64,000 nt of DNA from contig NZ_CP010681.1 of the NCBI RefSeq assembly GCF_002407245.1, positions 248,001-312,000 on the forward strand, written 5' to 3'. How positions within the stretch are numbered: position 1 is the stretch's first letter; every line of letters begins with the position of its first letter. Shown one piece after another: positions 34,911 through 42,896 of this stretch. Source of the stretch: Phaeobacter piscinae. GTDB lineage: Bacteria > Pseudomonadota > Alphaproteobacteria > Rhodobacterales > Rhodobacteraceae. The position numbers and the translations under genes were made by a program. The notes beneath the pieces are model-generated. The model ran no database searches. It had not been told where the DNA came from and was given only the letters and a program-made list of their open reading frames with translations.

Positions 34911-35909
34911 TCAGGCGAGCCGGGCCACCACGTAATCGGCCAGATCATGCAGCATCTGGCGGATTGGGTCATCGGGCAGCGCGGTCAATGCATCCTGCGC
35001 TTTTGCCACCCAGTCCATGGCGTCGCGGCGAGTTGCGGTCAGGGTGTCGTATTTGTCCATCAGCGCCAGTGCGTGATCCAAATCGCCCTCGTCCTGGCGC
35101 CCTTTCTCAATAGTCCGGACCCAGAATGCACGCTCCTCTGCGGTGGCCTGCGCCACGGCCTTGATCACGGGCAGGGTCAGCTTGCGTTCGCGGAAATCAT
35201 CACCGACGTTCTTGCCCGTCGCGGCGCTATCACCTTGATAGTCCAAAAGATCATCTGCGATCTGAAAGGCGATTCCGAGGGCGTCACCATAGGCAAAGAG
35301 GGCATCAACCTGCGGCTCAGGCGCGCCTGCGACAACACCACCAGCCTGCGTAGCTGCTGAGAACAATGCCGCGGTTTTGCCCCGCACAACCTGAAGGTAG
35401 ATGTCCTCGTCCGTGGCCAGATCACTGGCAGCGGTCATTTGCAGGACTTCACCTTCGGCGATGGTGGCAGAAGCATTGGCGAGGATGTCGAGAACCCGCA
35501 ATGATCCCGTTTCCACCATCAACTGAAAGCTGCGGGCAAACAGGTAGTCGCCGACCAAGACGGAACTTTTGTTGTCCCAGAGGAGGTTTGCCGTCGGGCG
35601 ACCGCGGCGCTGGCCGCTTTCGTCCACCACATCGTCATGCAGCAAGGTGGCAGTGTGGATGAACTCCACAGTGGCTGCCAGTTTCACATGGTTGTCGCCG
35701 CTGTAACCACAGAGGCGCGCTGCTGCGAGCGTCAGCATCGGGCGCAGACGTTTGCCGCCGGCCTCAACCAGATGGGCCGTCACTTCTGGAATGCGCGGGG
35801 CGTGTTTGGACGCCATCCGGGTCTGGATCAGCGTATTCACCGCTGCCATTTCGTCGCTGAGTGTCGCGGCCAGCATATCATGCGGCTTTTGCGTCAGGAT
35901 TTGATTCAT
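34911..35909 (-). CDS. Polyprenyl diphosphate synthase (octa/decaprenyl type)
   Basis: 332 aa from ATG 35909. It makes the long isoprenoid chain used for the ubiquinone side chain. The first Asp-rich motif is L-L-H-D-D-V-V-D-E and the second is I-A-D-D-L-L-D-Y; G-G-K-R-L-R-P and G-D-Y-L-F-A-R are also present. Chain length cannot be read from the sequence alone, but ubiquinone-10 is usual in this group. It is divergent from the DUF2007 gene by 57 bases and converges with ispE. Confidence 0.92.
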   Translation of the reverse strand: MNQILTQKPHDMLAATLSDEMAAVNTLIQTRMASKHAPRIPEVTAHLVEAGGKRLRPMLTLAAARLCGYSGDNHVKLAATVEFIHTATLLHDDVVDESGQRRGRPTANLLWDNKSSVLVGDYLFARSFQLMVETGSLRVLDILANASATIAEGEVLQMTAASDLATDEDIYLQVVRGKTAALFSAATQAGGVVAGAPEPQVDALFAYGDALGIAFQIADDLLDYQGDSAATGKNVGDDFRERKLTLPVIKAVAQATAEERAFWVRTIEKGRQDEGDLDHALALMDKYDTLTATRRDAMDWVAKAQDALTALPDDPIRQMLHDLADYVVARLA

Positions 35910-35966
35910 TGTTTTCCCGCTTGCAAGGCTCGACAAGGCGCGGGCCTTGCCCTTAGATCCATCCCT

Positions 35967-36179
35967 ATGAAGGAACTTTTGCGCAGCACCGACCCAACCA
36001 TTATGGCCTTTGCCACCGCCCTTCTTGAGGGTGAGGATATAGACTGCTTTCAAATGGACGTAAATATGAGCATCCTTGAAGGCGGCATCGGAATCTTCCC
36101 CCGCAGGCTGATGGTGCGCAGCGATGATCATGCCGCTGCCGAGCGCGTGATGCGCGACAATGATATTCCGTTGCGCTGA
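35967..36179 (+). CDS. DUF2007 domain protein (putative signal transducing protein)
   Basis: 70 aa. M-K-E-L-L-R-S-T-D-P, then A-L-L-E-G-E-D-I-D-C-F, I-F-P-R-R-L-M-V and A-A-E-R-V-M match the DUF2007 family, whose fold resembles the PII-like ferredoxin type. No function is proven. Its TGA overlaps the ATG of the methyltransferase gene (TGATG), implying coupled translation. Confidence 0.88.
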   Translation: MKELLRSTDPTIMAFATALLEGEDIDCFQMDVNMSILEGGIGIFPRRLMVRSDDHAAAERVMRDNDIPLR

Positions 36180-36946
36180 TGCCCGGCTTTGATGACGCGG
36201 CGCTTAGTCAGGATGCCTTCCTGGGGGGGGAACTGCAGCTGTTGCAGCCAAAACAGGGATATCGTGCCGGCGTGGACCCGGTGTTGCTGGCTGCGGCTGT
36301 CCCTGCACGCCCTGGTGACCGGGTGCTGGAGCTGGGTTGCGGTGGTGGGCCGGGCCTGCTGTGTCTGGCGGCACGGGTGCCGGACCTGAACCTGACCGGC
36401 GTGGAGCTGCAAGCCGACTATGCGGATCTGGCGCGACGCAATGCCGCGCTGAACTCTGTCGATATGACCGTGGTTGAAGCGGATCTGGCGGAGTTGCCGA
36501 TGGATCTGCGGCAGCAGCAATTTGACCAGGTTATCGCCAACCCGCCCTATTACCGCGCAGGCGCGCACAGTCCTGCGCAGGATGTTGGGCGGCAAATCGC
36601 GCTGGGTGGCGCAACCGAATTGAGCCTCTGGTTCGACACGGCTGCGCGGCGTCTCTCTCACAAAGGGTATCTTCATATGATCCAGCGGGCCGATCGCCTG
36701 CCGGAAATGCTGGGGGCCTGTCTGGGACGTTTGGGATCGCTTGAGGTTCTGCCATTGGCCGCCCGTGTGGGCCGGAGCGCTGAGCTTGTTCTGCTGCGCG
36801 CGCGCAAGGGCGGGCGTGCGGGTTTCAAGCTACACGCGCCACTGATCCTGCATGATGGTGAGGCGCATCTGTGTGATGCGGAGAGCTACCGGCCGGATGT
36901 CCGGGCGGTCCTTCGGGACGGATGTGCGCTGCCCTGGCCCCGCTGA
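36179..36946 (+). CDS. tRNA1(Val) A37 N6-methyltransferase-like (TrmN6 family)
   Basis: 255 aa. The SAM loop V-L-E-L-G-C-G-G-G-P-G is at about 46-56 and the catalytic N-P-P-Y motif of N6-adenine or glutamine methyltransferases is at about 120-123. The N-terminal L-L-Q-P-K-Q-G-Y-R-A-G-V-D is typical of TrmN6, which methylates A37 of tRNA1(Val) in E. coli. The same target here is an inference. Confidence 0.88.
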   Translation: MPGFDDAALSQDAFLGGELQLLQPKQGYRAGVDPVLLAAAVPARPGDRVLELGCGGGPGLLCLAARVPDLNLTGVELQADYADLARRNAALNSVDMTVVEADLAELPMDLRQQQFDQVIANPPYYRAGAHSPAQDVGRQIALGGATELSLWFDTAARRLSHKGYLHMIQRADRLPEMLGACLGRLGSLEVLPLAARVGRSAELVLLRARKGGRAGFKLHAPLILHDGEAHLCDAESYRPDVRAVLRDGCALPWPR

Positions 36947-37104
36947 AATTTCCGGATGATTCGTGAAAAATCCGGGCCTCATTAGGCGGGTCCCTGCCGA
37001 AATGACGGTTTCATGACAAAATATATGCTTCTGCAGCGTGACAGGGCAATATTCTTGTGTTCCACTCAGTTTGTACGCAACACGCTCAAAGAAGGAGGAA
37101 TGAC

Positions 37105-37284
37105 ATGAGCCTCAGCTCGCATCTCACCGAACTTAAGAAGAAGCACGAGCACCTGAGCATGGAAGTCGAACACGCGCAACGTTCGCCCGCGACAGACGGG
37201 CTAAGTATCGCGTCGATGAAGAAGCAGAAACTAAAGCTGAAAGAAGAAATTGAACGCCTTTCGACGGAGGAGCTAGCCGTCTGA
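37105..37284 (+). CDS. YdcH/DUF465 family small coiled-coil protein
   Basis: 59 aa with an ideal ribosome site, AAGGAGG six bases before ATG 37105. The charged helix H-L-T-E-L-K-K-K-H-E, a spacer, then M-K-K-Q-K-L-K-L-K-E-E-I-E-R-L are the two-helix form of DUF465. These proteins are abundant but without assigned function. The gene is monocistronic and ends at a strong terminator. Confidence 0.88.
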   Translation: MSLSSHLTELKKKHEHLSMEVEHAQRSPATDGLSIASMKKQKLKLKEEIERLSTEELAV

Positions 37285-37356
37285 GGGGCACCTTGTCTCC
37301 CGTGTGACCTGCGGCCCCACCGCTGCGGTACCGGGAGCTTGAAAGTAGGATGTGAG

Positions 37357-37387
37357 GGGGTCATCAGCGCGGCTGGTGACCCCTTTT
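37357..37387 (+). terminator. Terminator of the YdcH-like gene
   Basis: GGGGTCA (37357-37363) pairs with TGACCCC (37377-37383), with an inner CAGC/GCTG stem, followed by TTTT. Confidence 0.85.
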
Positions 37388-37399
37388 CGATTGCACCCG

Positions 37400-38266
37400 C
37401 TAGGACAGACCTCTGTTGGCGCGGGCGGCAATAACAGCTCCGCCCGTGATCAGGCAGGCTGCAATGGCCAGCGTCCAGGTGGCAGGGGCAATTCCGATCA
37501 GCACCAGGATCAGGGTTGAGAGAAGCGGCGCCGCATATGAGCTGGTGCCCAGCAATTGGATGTCGCCCTGTTTCACACCGATGTCCCAGACGTAGAACGC
37601 CAGCCCAACCGGCCCCAACCCCAGCGCCAGTGTTGCGCCCCAGCCTGCGATGCCAATTGGCCACTGGCTGTCCTCGAGCGCGAAATGCAGCAGCCAGGAG
37701 GCCACGGCCGTGATCAGACAGAACACGGCAACTGTGCTGGTGGGCGCGGTCCCGAGCCGCCGCGCCAGAACGGAATAGCCGGACCACGTCAAAGCGCAGA
37801 GCAGCGCCAGCGCGTATCCCGGAAGGGCAGCGGCATCAAACTCCGCGCCGCCGCCGGTGATAATGGCGGCGGCCCCTGCAAACCCCAAAATAGCCCCGAA
37901 GAGATGTCCGGCCCGCAGGGTCTCACCAGGCAACAGGCCGGAGAACAGCACGATCAGCAATGGCCAGAGGTAGGCGATCAATCCGGCCTCAGCGGCGGGG
38001 GCCAGCCGCAGGGCAGAAAAATAGAGCGCGTGATAACCAAAGAGGCCCAGACTGCCAAAGAGGTAGACCCGCCAAGACACCGCCCGCAATGCGGTAAGGC
38101 CGCCACTGCGCCAGCACCAGACCAGCCCCAGCGATCCGCCGATGGTGAAGCACAGCGCATTCAACAACAGTGGCGGGGTTGGGGCCGTGCCAACGGTGAA
38201 AACCGCCAGCAGTGACCAAAGCAGCACAGCGATAAATCCGATGGCGGTTGCGCGATTTCTGCTCAT
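37400..38266 (-). CDS. EamA/DMT family transporter
   Basis: 288 aa, ten hydrophobic helices in two EamA repeats. Marks include I-A-V-L-L-W-S, G-Y-H-A-L-Y-F-S-A-L, E-A-G-L-I-A-Y-L-W-P and W-S-G-Y-S-V. It is probably an exporter of amino acids or other metabolites; members near YddG export aromatic amino acids. The ATG overlaps the stop of the LysR gene by four bases, so the regulator and transporter are made from one message. The shared terminator region lies at 37357-37387. Confidence 0.9.
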   Translation of the reverse strand: MSRNRATAIGFIAVLLWSLLAVFTVGTAPTPPLLLNALCFTIGGSLGLVWCWRSGGLTALRAVSWRVYLFGSLGLFGYHALYFSALRLAPAAEAGLIAYLWPLLIVLFSGLLPGETLRAGHLFGAILGFAGAAAIITGGGAEFDAAALPGYALALLCALTWSGYSVLARRLGTAPTSTVAVFCLITAVASWLLHFALEDSQWPIGIAGWGATLALGLGPVGLAFYVWDIGVKQGDIQLLGTSSYAAPLLSTLILVLIGIAPATWTLAIAACLITGGAVIAARANRGLS

Positions 38267-39204
38267 GTAAGGCTGTCCACGGAGACGATGGTCAATCCCT
38301 CCGATACTTCAGCCGTCTTTTCGATCTCGGCGAGGATCCAATCTCGGAAGGCGACAATTTGCGGGCGGTTCTCGGCTCCCTTCTGGCACAGAAAGCTAAA
38401 GCGGGCCTTGCCTGTCAGTGCCGCTCTGAACGGTGTAACCAGCCGTCCTTCGGCGATATCCTTCACCACCAGCGCACGTCTTCCCAAGGCCACTCCGGCA
38501 CCGGCCAACGCCGCGTCTACCGCGTGATCGGCGTTGCTGAAGCGCGCGCCATGGGTCGGAGTGAACTCCTCGCCCATCATCTTGAACCAAGCTGCCCAAT
38601 CAAGTTGTGGTGACATGAAATTCAGTGAATCATCATGTATCAACGGCGCATCCTTCAGCGCAGCAACCGTGGGGTATTGCCTGGCGATCTCCGGCGTCAT
38701 CACCGGCATGACCCATTCGACCGGAAGCGGCATCGAATAGACATCCGGGTAGGGGCCATAGCCAAAGCGGATGGCCACATCCACGTCGTCACGCATCAGG
38801 TCAACCCGGCGCAGGCTGGCGGAAAACCGAAGATCAATCTCCGGATGGGCGCGGGCAAATTCATAGAAACGCGGGGCCAGCCATTTGGCAGTGAAGGCAG
38901 GGCCAGCGGTAACCGTCAACGCGCCGTCGTCTTGTAGGCGCAGGGCCGTGCGCCACGCGGCGGTCAGAGCCTGGAACCCATCGGATGTTCCTGGCGCAAG
39001 GGCGGTTCCGGCGGCGGTCAGCTCCACTGCGCGGTTTAGCCGACGAAACACCGGTGTGCCCAAATGCTCTTCAAGTGATTTTATCTGGAACGACAACGCG
39101 GCGGGCGTCACGTTGAGCTCCTGCGCAGCCCGGGCAAAGGACATGTGGCGGGCAGCTGCCTCAAAGGCACGTAGGGCGGTCAGTGGGGGAAGACGGTCCG
39201 GCAT
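38263..39204 (-). CDS. LysR family transcriptional regulator (GcvA-like)
   Basis: 313 aa. The N-terminal helix-turn-helix L-T-A-L-R-A-F-E-A-A-A-R, then S-F-A-R-A-A-Q-E-L-N-V-T-P-A-A-L-S-F-Q-I is the GcvA-type form. The effector domain follows with A-P-R-F-Y-E-F and V-D-V-A-I-R-F-G-Y-G. It is co-transcribed with the DMT exporter gene, its likely target, and the dyad at 39212-39227 just upstream suits autoregulation. Confidence 0.92.
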   Translation of the reverse strand: MPDRLPPLTALRAFEAAARHMSFARAAQELNVTPAALSFQIKSLEEHLGTPVFRRLNRAVELTAAGTALAPGTSDGFQALTAAWRTALRLQDDGALTVTAGPAFTAKWLAPRFYEFARAHPEIDLRFSASLRRVDLMRDDVDVAIRFGYGPYPDVYSMPLPVEWVMPVMTPEIARQYPTVAALKDAPLIHDDSLNFMSPQLDWAAWFKMMGEEFTPTHGARFSNADHAVDAALAGAGVALGRRALVVKDIAEGRLVTPFRAALTGKARFSFLCQKGAENRPQIVAFRDWILAEIEKTAEVSEGLTIVSVDSLT

Positions 39205-39211
39205 CTGACAT

Positions 39212-39227
39212 CAGTAATACTTAACTG
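39212..39227. promoter_or_regulatory. Possible LysR operator
   Basis: CAGT and ACTG flank an AT-rich eight-base centre, a partial dyad eight bases upstream of the LysR gene start. Position and form suit a LysR-type site, but the evidence is weak. Confidence 0.3.
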
Positions 39228-39317
39228 AAGCCGTGAAAAGTCTCGTTTGTCGCTTTTGCAAGAAAGGTCCATATTGAGGTCAAGTTAGCAACACTGATCT
39301 GAATGGAGGCCGAAACG

Positions 39318-39464
39318 ATGGAATATTCTGCCAATAGTACCGTGAAACTGGCCATGCAGCGCGCGCATGAAGAGCGCGGTCAGGTCCTTCGTGCACTCTG
39401 GGCGCGTTTATTTACATCCCGCCGTATTGGCCGAGTGGGTGCAGGGGTTTCCCGCTGGGCATAG
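39318..39464 (+). CDS. 48-aa basic small protein, unknown
   Basis: ATG 39318 has GGAGG eight bases upstream. The product starts M-E-Y-S-A-N-S-T-V-K-L and continues with a helical, Arg-rich stretch V-L-R-A-L-W-A-R-L-F-T-S-R-R. It resembles in size and charge the short DUF1127-type proteins of this family, though it lacks their conserved end. It is divergent from the LysR gene, and a terminator follows 25 bases after the stop, so it makes a compact transcription unit. Confidence 0.5.
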   Translation: MEYSANSTVKLAMQRAHEERGQVLRALWARLFTSRRIGRVGAGVSRWA

Positions 39465-39489
39465 CGCGCATGTCCTTACGGGATTGGAA

Positions 39490-39525
39490 AAGGGCCGGCC
39501 CGTAGGACCGGCCCTTGCCGTTTTT
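39490..39525. terminator. Terminator for the 48-aa gene and phaB
   Basis: AAGGGCCGG (39490-39498) pairs with CCGGCCCTT (39508-39516). On plus, GCCGTTTTT follows; on minus, the stem is followed by TTCC. It lies 14 bases beyond the phaB stop. Confidence 0.8.
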
Positions 39526-39538
39526 GGCTTTCTGGGTC

Positions 39539-40261
39539 TCAGACGAAGAACTGCGCGCCGTTTGCCGAGATGGTTGAGCCGTTGATGAAGCCTGAGTCCT
39601 CCGACGCGAGGAAGGCGACACAGCGGGCGATTTCCTCGGGTTCACCCAAGCGGCCTGCCGGGATCTGACCGATGATCGATTCGCGGACTTTCTCGGGAAC
39701 AGCCATCACCATCTCAGTTGCGATATAGCCGGGGCAGATGGCATTCGCGGTGATGCCGGCACGGGCGCCTTCTTGGGCCAGAGATTTCACGATGCCAAGG
39801 TCACCGGCTTTGGTCGCGGCATAGTTCACTTGCGCAAACTGGCCCTTTTGTCCGTTGATTGATGAAATCACGATGACGCGACCGAATTTGCGCTCACGCA
39901 TGCCGGGCCAGATCGGGTGCACGGTGTTGAACACACCGGTGAGATTGGTGTCGATCACCTGCTGCCACTGTTCCGGCGTCATCTTGTGGAACGGGGCGTC
40001 GCGGGTGATGCCGGCATTGGCGACCACGATGTCGATGGGGCCGATATCCGCTTCGACCTTGGCGATACCGGCAGCGCTATCCTCATAGCTGGCAACGTCC
40101 CACTTGTAGGTCTTGATGCCGGTCTCTTCGGTGAACTTTGCCGCCGCTTCATCATTGCCGGCATAGGTCGCCGCCACCGTGTAACCCTCCGCCTTCAGCG
40201 CCTGAGAGATTGCTGCGCCGATGCCGCGAGAGCCGCCGGTGACGAGTGCGTTACGTGCCAT
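39539..40261 (-). CDS. phaB: Acetoacetyl-CoA reductase
   Basis: 240 aa short-chain dehydrogenase; reduces acetoacetyl-CoA to (R)-3-hydroxybutyryl-CoA with NADPH for polyhydroxybutyrate. T-G-G-S-R-G-I-G is the cofactor loop (8-15), N-A-G-I the core motif, and the active Tyr-Lys pair is in V-N-Y-A-A-T-K-A-G. F-F-V ends the protein. GGAGG eight bases before the ATG is strong. phaA lies upstream on the same strand but is separated by a terminator and a 205-base gap with an inverted repeat. Confidence 0.95.
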   Translation of the reverse strand: MARNALVTGGSRGIGAAISQALKAEGYTVAATYAGNDEAAAKFTEETGIKTYKWDVASYEDSAAGIAKVEADIGPIDIVVANAGITRDAPFHKMTPEQWQQVIDTNLTGVFNTVHPIWPGMRERKFGRVIVISSINGQKGQFAQVNYAATKAGDLGIVKSLAQEGARAGITANAICPGYIATEMVMAVPEKVRESIIGQIPAGRLGEPEEIARCVAFLASEDSGFINGSTISANGAQFFV

Positions 40262-40316
40262 GGAATAGTCCTCCGTTAGTTGACTTGGTAATCTTGCTAC
40301 TATTTTGTTTTGAATT

Positions 40317-40333
40317 ACGCAATTATATTGCGT
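40317..40333. promoter_or_regulatory. Inverted repeat upstream of phaB
   Basis: ACGCAAT and ATTGCGT form a perfect seven-base dyad around TAT, in an AT-rich stretch about 55 bases before the phaB start. This looks like an operator or promoter element. No known regulator motif is matched with certainty. Confidence 0.5.
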
Positions 40334-40419
40334 GCGTAAAATCTCTTCTTATGTCGACATTGAGGTGAACGTCGCGTCGCCTTGCTCCGCAAAGATATCG
40401 CAAAATATGCCAGAGATAG

Positions 40420-40444
40420 AAAAGGGCGCCACCGGGGCGCCCTT
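40420..40444 (-). terminator. Terminator of phaA
   Basis: On minus, AAGGGCGCC (40444-40436) pairs with GGCGCCCTT (40430-40422), followed by a T run (A at 40420-40423 on plus). It lies 22 bases after the phaA stop, so phaB needs its own promoter or read-through. Confidence 0.8.
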
Positions 40445-40466
40445 GATATGGTCAGCAGTCTGCGCC

Positions 40467-41642
40467 TCAGGGGCGCTCCACACACATGGCGACACCCATG
40501 CCGCCACCGATGCAAAGGGTTGCCAGCCCTTTTTTGGCGTCGCGCCGCTTCATTTCGAATAGCAGGGTGTTGAGGACGCGGCATCCAGAAGCCCCGATCG
40601 GGTGACCAATGGCGATGGCGCCGCCGTTGACGTTCACGATTGCCGGGTCCCAGCCCATGTCCTTGTTCACGGCGCAGGCTTGCGCTGCGAAGGCTTCGTT
40701 CGCCTCCACCAGATCAAGGTCATCAACGGACCAGCCTGCCTTTTCCAGTGCTTTGCGGGAGGCGTAGATCGGGCCGACACCCATGATCGACGGATCCAGC
40801 CCGGCGGTGGCATAGGAGGCGATCCGCGCCAGAGGCTCAATGCCGCGCTTTTCGGCGTCATCCGCACTCATCAGCAGAGTGGCAGCGGCACCGTCGTTGA
40901 GGCCGGAGGCATTGGCGGCGGTGACCGAACCATCCTTGGCGAAGGCTGGGCGCAGTTTTTGCATGGCTTCGATGGTGGCGCCGTGGCGGATGTATTCATC
41001 CTGATCCACAACGATATCGCCCTTGCGCGTCTTGACCGTAAAGGCTGCGATTTCATCAGCAAATTTGCCCGCCTTCTGAGCCGCTTCGGCCTTGTTCTGG
41101 CTGGCAACGGCGAACTCATCCTGCATCTCGCGGGAGATCTGCCATTTTTCGGCAACATTCTCAGCGGTCTGGCCCATGTGGTAGCCGTTGAAAGCGTCCC
41201 AAAGACCATCGCGGATCATGGTGTCGATATAGCTCATATCGCCCATCTTGTGACCGGCACGCAAATTTGCAGCATGCGGCGAGAGCGTCATATTTTCCTG
41301 ACCGCCGGCGCAGACGATAGCAGCGTCGCCCAACTGAATGTGCTGAGCGGCCAAGGCCACGGCCCGCAACCCCGATCCGCAGACCTGGTTGAGGCCCCAA
41401 GCTGCGGATTCCTGAGGGAGCCCAGCGTTGATATGCGCCTGACGGGCTGGGTTTTGACCCTGCGCTGCCGTCAATACTTGGCCCAGAATGGTTTCTGAGA
41501 CTTCGGATTTGTCGATCCCGGCGCGTTCTACGACAGCTTCCAGCACCGCAGCGCCGAGATCATGAGCGGGGGTCTTGGCGAATGCGCCACCAAAGCTGCC
41601 GACGGCGGTGCGCGCGGCGGATGCAATTACTACATTGGTCAT
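40467..41642 (-). CDS. phaA: Acetyl-CoA C-acetyltransferase
   Basis: 391 aa biosynthetic thiolase; joins two acetyl-CoA into acetoacetyl-CoA. The nucleophile is in N-Q-V-C-G-S-G-L-R (about Cys88), the His in G-H-P-I-G-A-S-G and the second Cys in C-I-G-G-G-M-G. AGAGGA precedes the ATG. A GCTGCA-GG-TGCAGC dyad lies about 110 bases upstream. With phaB it makes the PHB precursor; the polymerase phaC is not in the window. Confidence 0.95.
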   Translation of the reverse strand: MTNVVIASAARTAVGSFGGAFAKTPAHDLGAAVLEAVVERAGIDKSEVSETILGQVLTAAQGQNPARQAHINAGLPQESAAWGLNQVCGSGLRAVALAAQHIQLGDAAIVCAGGQENMTLSPHAANLRAGHKMGDMSYIDTMIRDGLWDAFNGYHMGQTAENVAEKWQISREMQDEFAVASQNKAEAAQKAGKFADEIAAFTVKTRKGDIVVDQDEYIRHGATIEAMQKLRPAFAKDGSVTAANASGLNDGAAATLLMSADDAEKRGIEPLARIASYATAGLDPSIMGVGPIYASRKALEKAGWSVDDLDLVEANEAFAAQACAVNKDMGWDPAIVNVNGGAIAIGHPIGASGCRVLNTLLFEMKRRDAKKGLATLCIGGGMGVAMCVERP

Positions 41643-41754
41643 CAGTTAGGGTCCTCTGCCATTCATCGTCCCGGGAGGCCAACTGAGCAGGCCGCTTTTC
41701 GCAGCCGCAGCAACCGGGATCCCCCTGCCTTTTCTAAATAAGGCCGTGTATCTC

Positions 41755-41768
41755 GCTGCAGGTGCAGC
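41755..41768. promoter_or_regulatory. GCTGCA-GG-TGCAGC dyad upstream of phaA
   Basis: A perfect 14-base inverted repeat 113 bases before the phaA start. It contains CTGC and GCAG four bases apart. From memory, PhaR of Rhodobacter binds CTGC-N3-GCAG-type sites, so a PhaR operator is possible; the spacing differs by one base. Confidence 0.4.
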
Positions 41769-41938
41769 ACGCACAAGGTGTCCCACAGGGAGAGCCTGTG
41801 TCAATCAATACTATGGCGAATATACTGTGACAGGCCCGGGCATTTGCCAAGCGATCAATTCGACGCTGCCTTGCGGCGATCCGCGCAGGCGGGATCCGGC
41901 CATTTCTGGCATGGTGGTGGATGGCAGTTTGGCGGCGC

Positions 41939-42781
41939 TCAGGAGGCGCGGCTGTTTTCCCGCAGCTCCTCTAGCCAAGGCGGGCTGACAGAAGGGGCGC
42001 CAAATAGATACCCTTGCAGGCAATCGACCCCAATCGAGATCAGAAATTCTGCGTCGGCTGGGCTTTCGACGGATTCGGCAACGACGAGCATATCAAATTG
42101 CTTGGCGATCCCAACCAGTGCACGGACCACTGCCTGATTGTCGTGGCTGGCATGGATGTTGCGCACAAACTGCCCGTCGATTTTCACCGCATCAAAGAAG
42201 AATTGCCGGAAGTAGCTGACAGCGGTTGCCCCGGCACCGAAATTATCAAGCGCGAAGGCGATGCCATGTTTCTGCATCCGGTCAATGAAATCGATCACAA
42301 GCTCAGGCGTCGCCATCGCGGACGCTTCGCTGATCTCAAGCATCAGACGCTCACCCAATGTGAGATCTTTCTTCAGGTGGCGTTCCAGAACCCGCATCCA
42401 GCGCCGATAACCAATAGATCGCGCTGACATGTTGATCGAGAGCCGGATATTCGGGCTGCGCGCGAGCGCCTTTAGACCGTGTTCCAGTGCGAGGCAGTCC
42501 AGTTCGCGGCCTTCCTCCTTATCCTCGACCAGTGGCATGAATTCACGTGCAGGGATCACACGACCGGTCGAGTCCAGCACACGAATATACCCCTCGTAAA
42601 AGGCAACGCCCTGCGGCGGCATGGCCTGCATGATCGGCTGATAGGCGAGCATGGTTTGGTTGTGGCGAATCGCATCGCTGACCATGTCGAGAGTTGACCG
42701 ATCGCGTGAGACGACCGCAGAGGTCAGGGGATTTTCCCCGCCTTCCGGCATGTCGGCCATGACCTGTTGCTTCTTCTTCAC
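41939..42781 (-). CDS. EAL domain protein, altered active site
   Basis: 280 aa from GTG 42781, preceded by AAGGG; a TTG at 42826 would give 295 aa. It is a single EAL domain of the c-di-GMP phosphodiesterase family with no sensor or membrane part. The signature E-A-L is E-G-Y (Glu63 kept). N-M-S-A, L-E-I-S-E, V-K-I-D-G and A-E-S-V-E keep metal and catalytic residues, but D-D-F-G-T-G is D-N-F-G-A-G (Asp179, Asn180). Activity is uncertain; it could bind c-di-GMP as an effector. It follows phaA's upstream region on the same strand. Confidence 0.85.
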   Translation of the reverse strand: MKKKQQVMADMPEGGENPLTSAVVSRDRSTLDMVSDAIRHNQTMLAYQPIMQAMPPQGVAFYEGYIRVLDSTGRVIPAREFMPLVEDKEEGRELDCLALEHGLKALARSPNIRLSINMSARSIGYRRWMRVLERHLKKDLTLGERLMLEISEASAMATPELVIDFIDRMQKHGIAFALDNFGAGATAVSYFRQFFFDAVKIDGQFVRNIHASHDNQAVVRALVGIAKQFDMLVVAESVESPADAEFLISIGVDCLQGYLFGAPSVSPPWLEELRENSRAS

Positions 42782-42896
42782 GGGTGTATCCCTTGGCACT
42801 GGCGTGGTCTGATCAATATGGATCAAGCTGCACCTTGGCGCAAAAGCGTTGCGCTTGCATTAAAGGGACAATTTTACCCAAATTGAGGGGCGGTGC

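Noticed and set aside
39367..39585. 72-codon plus-strand frame after the LysR gene
   Set aside because: It runs through the terminator and has no ribosome site; the 48-aa frame at 39318 is the better candidate.
41746..41988. 80-codon plus-strand frame upstream of phaA
   Set aside because: No ribosome site, and it crosses the end of the EAL gene.
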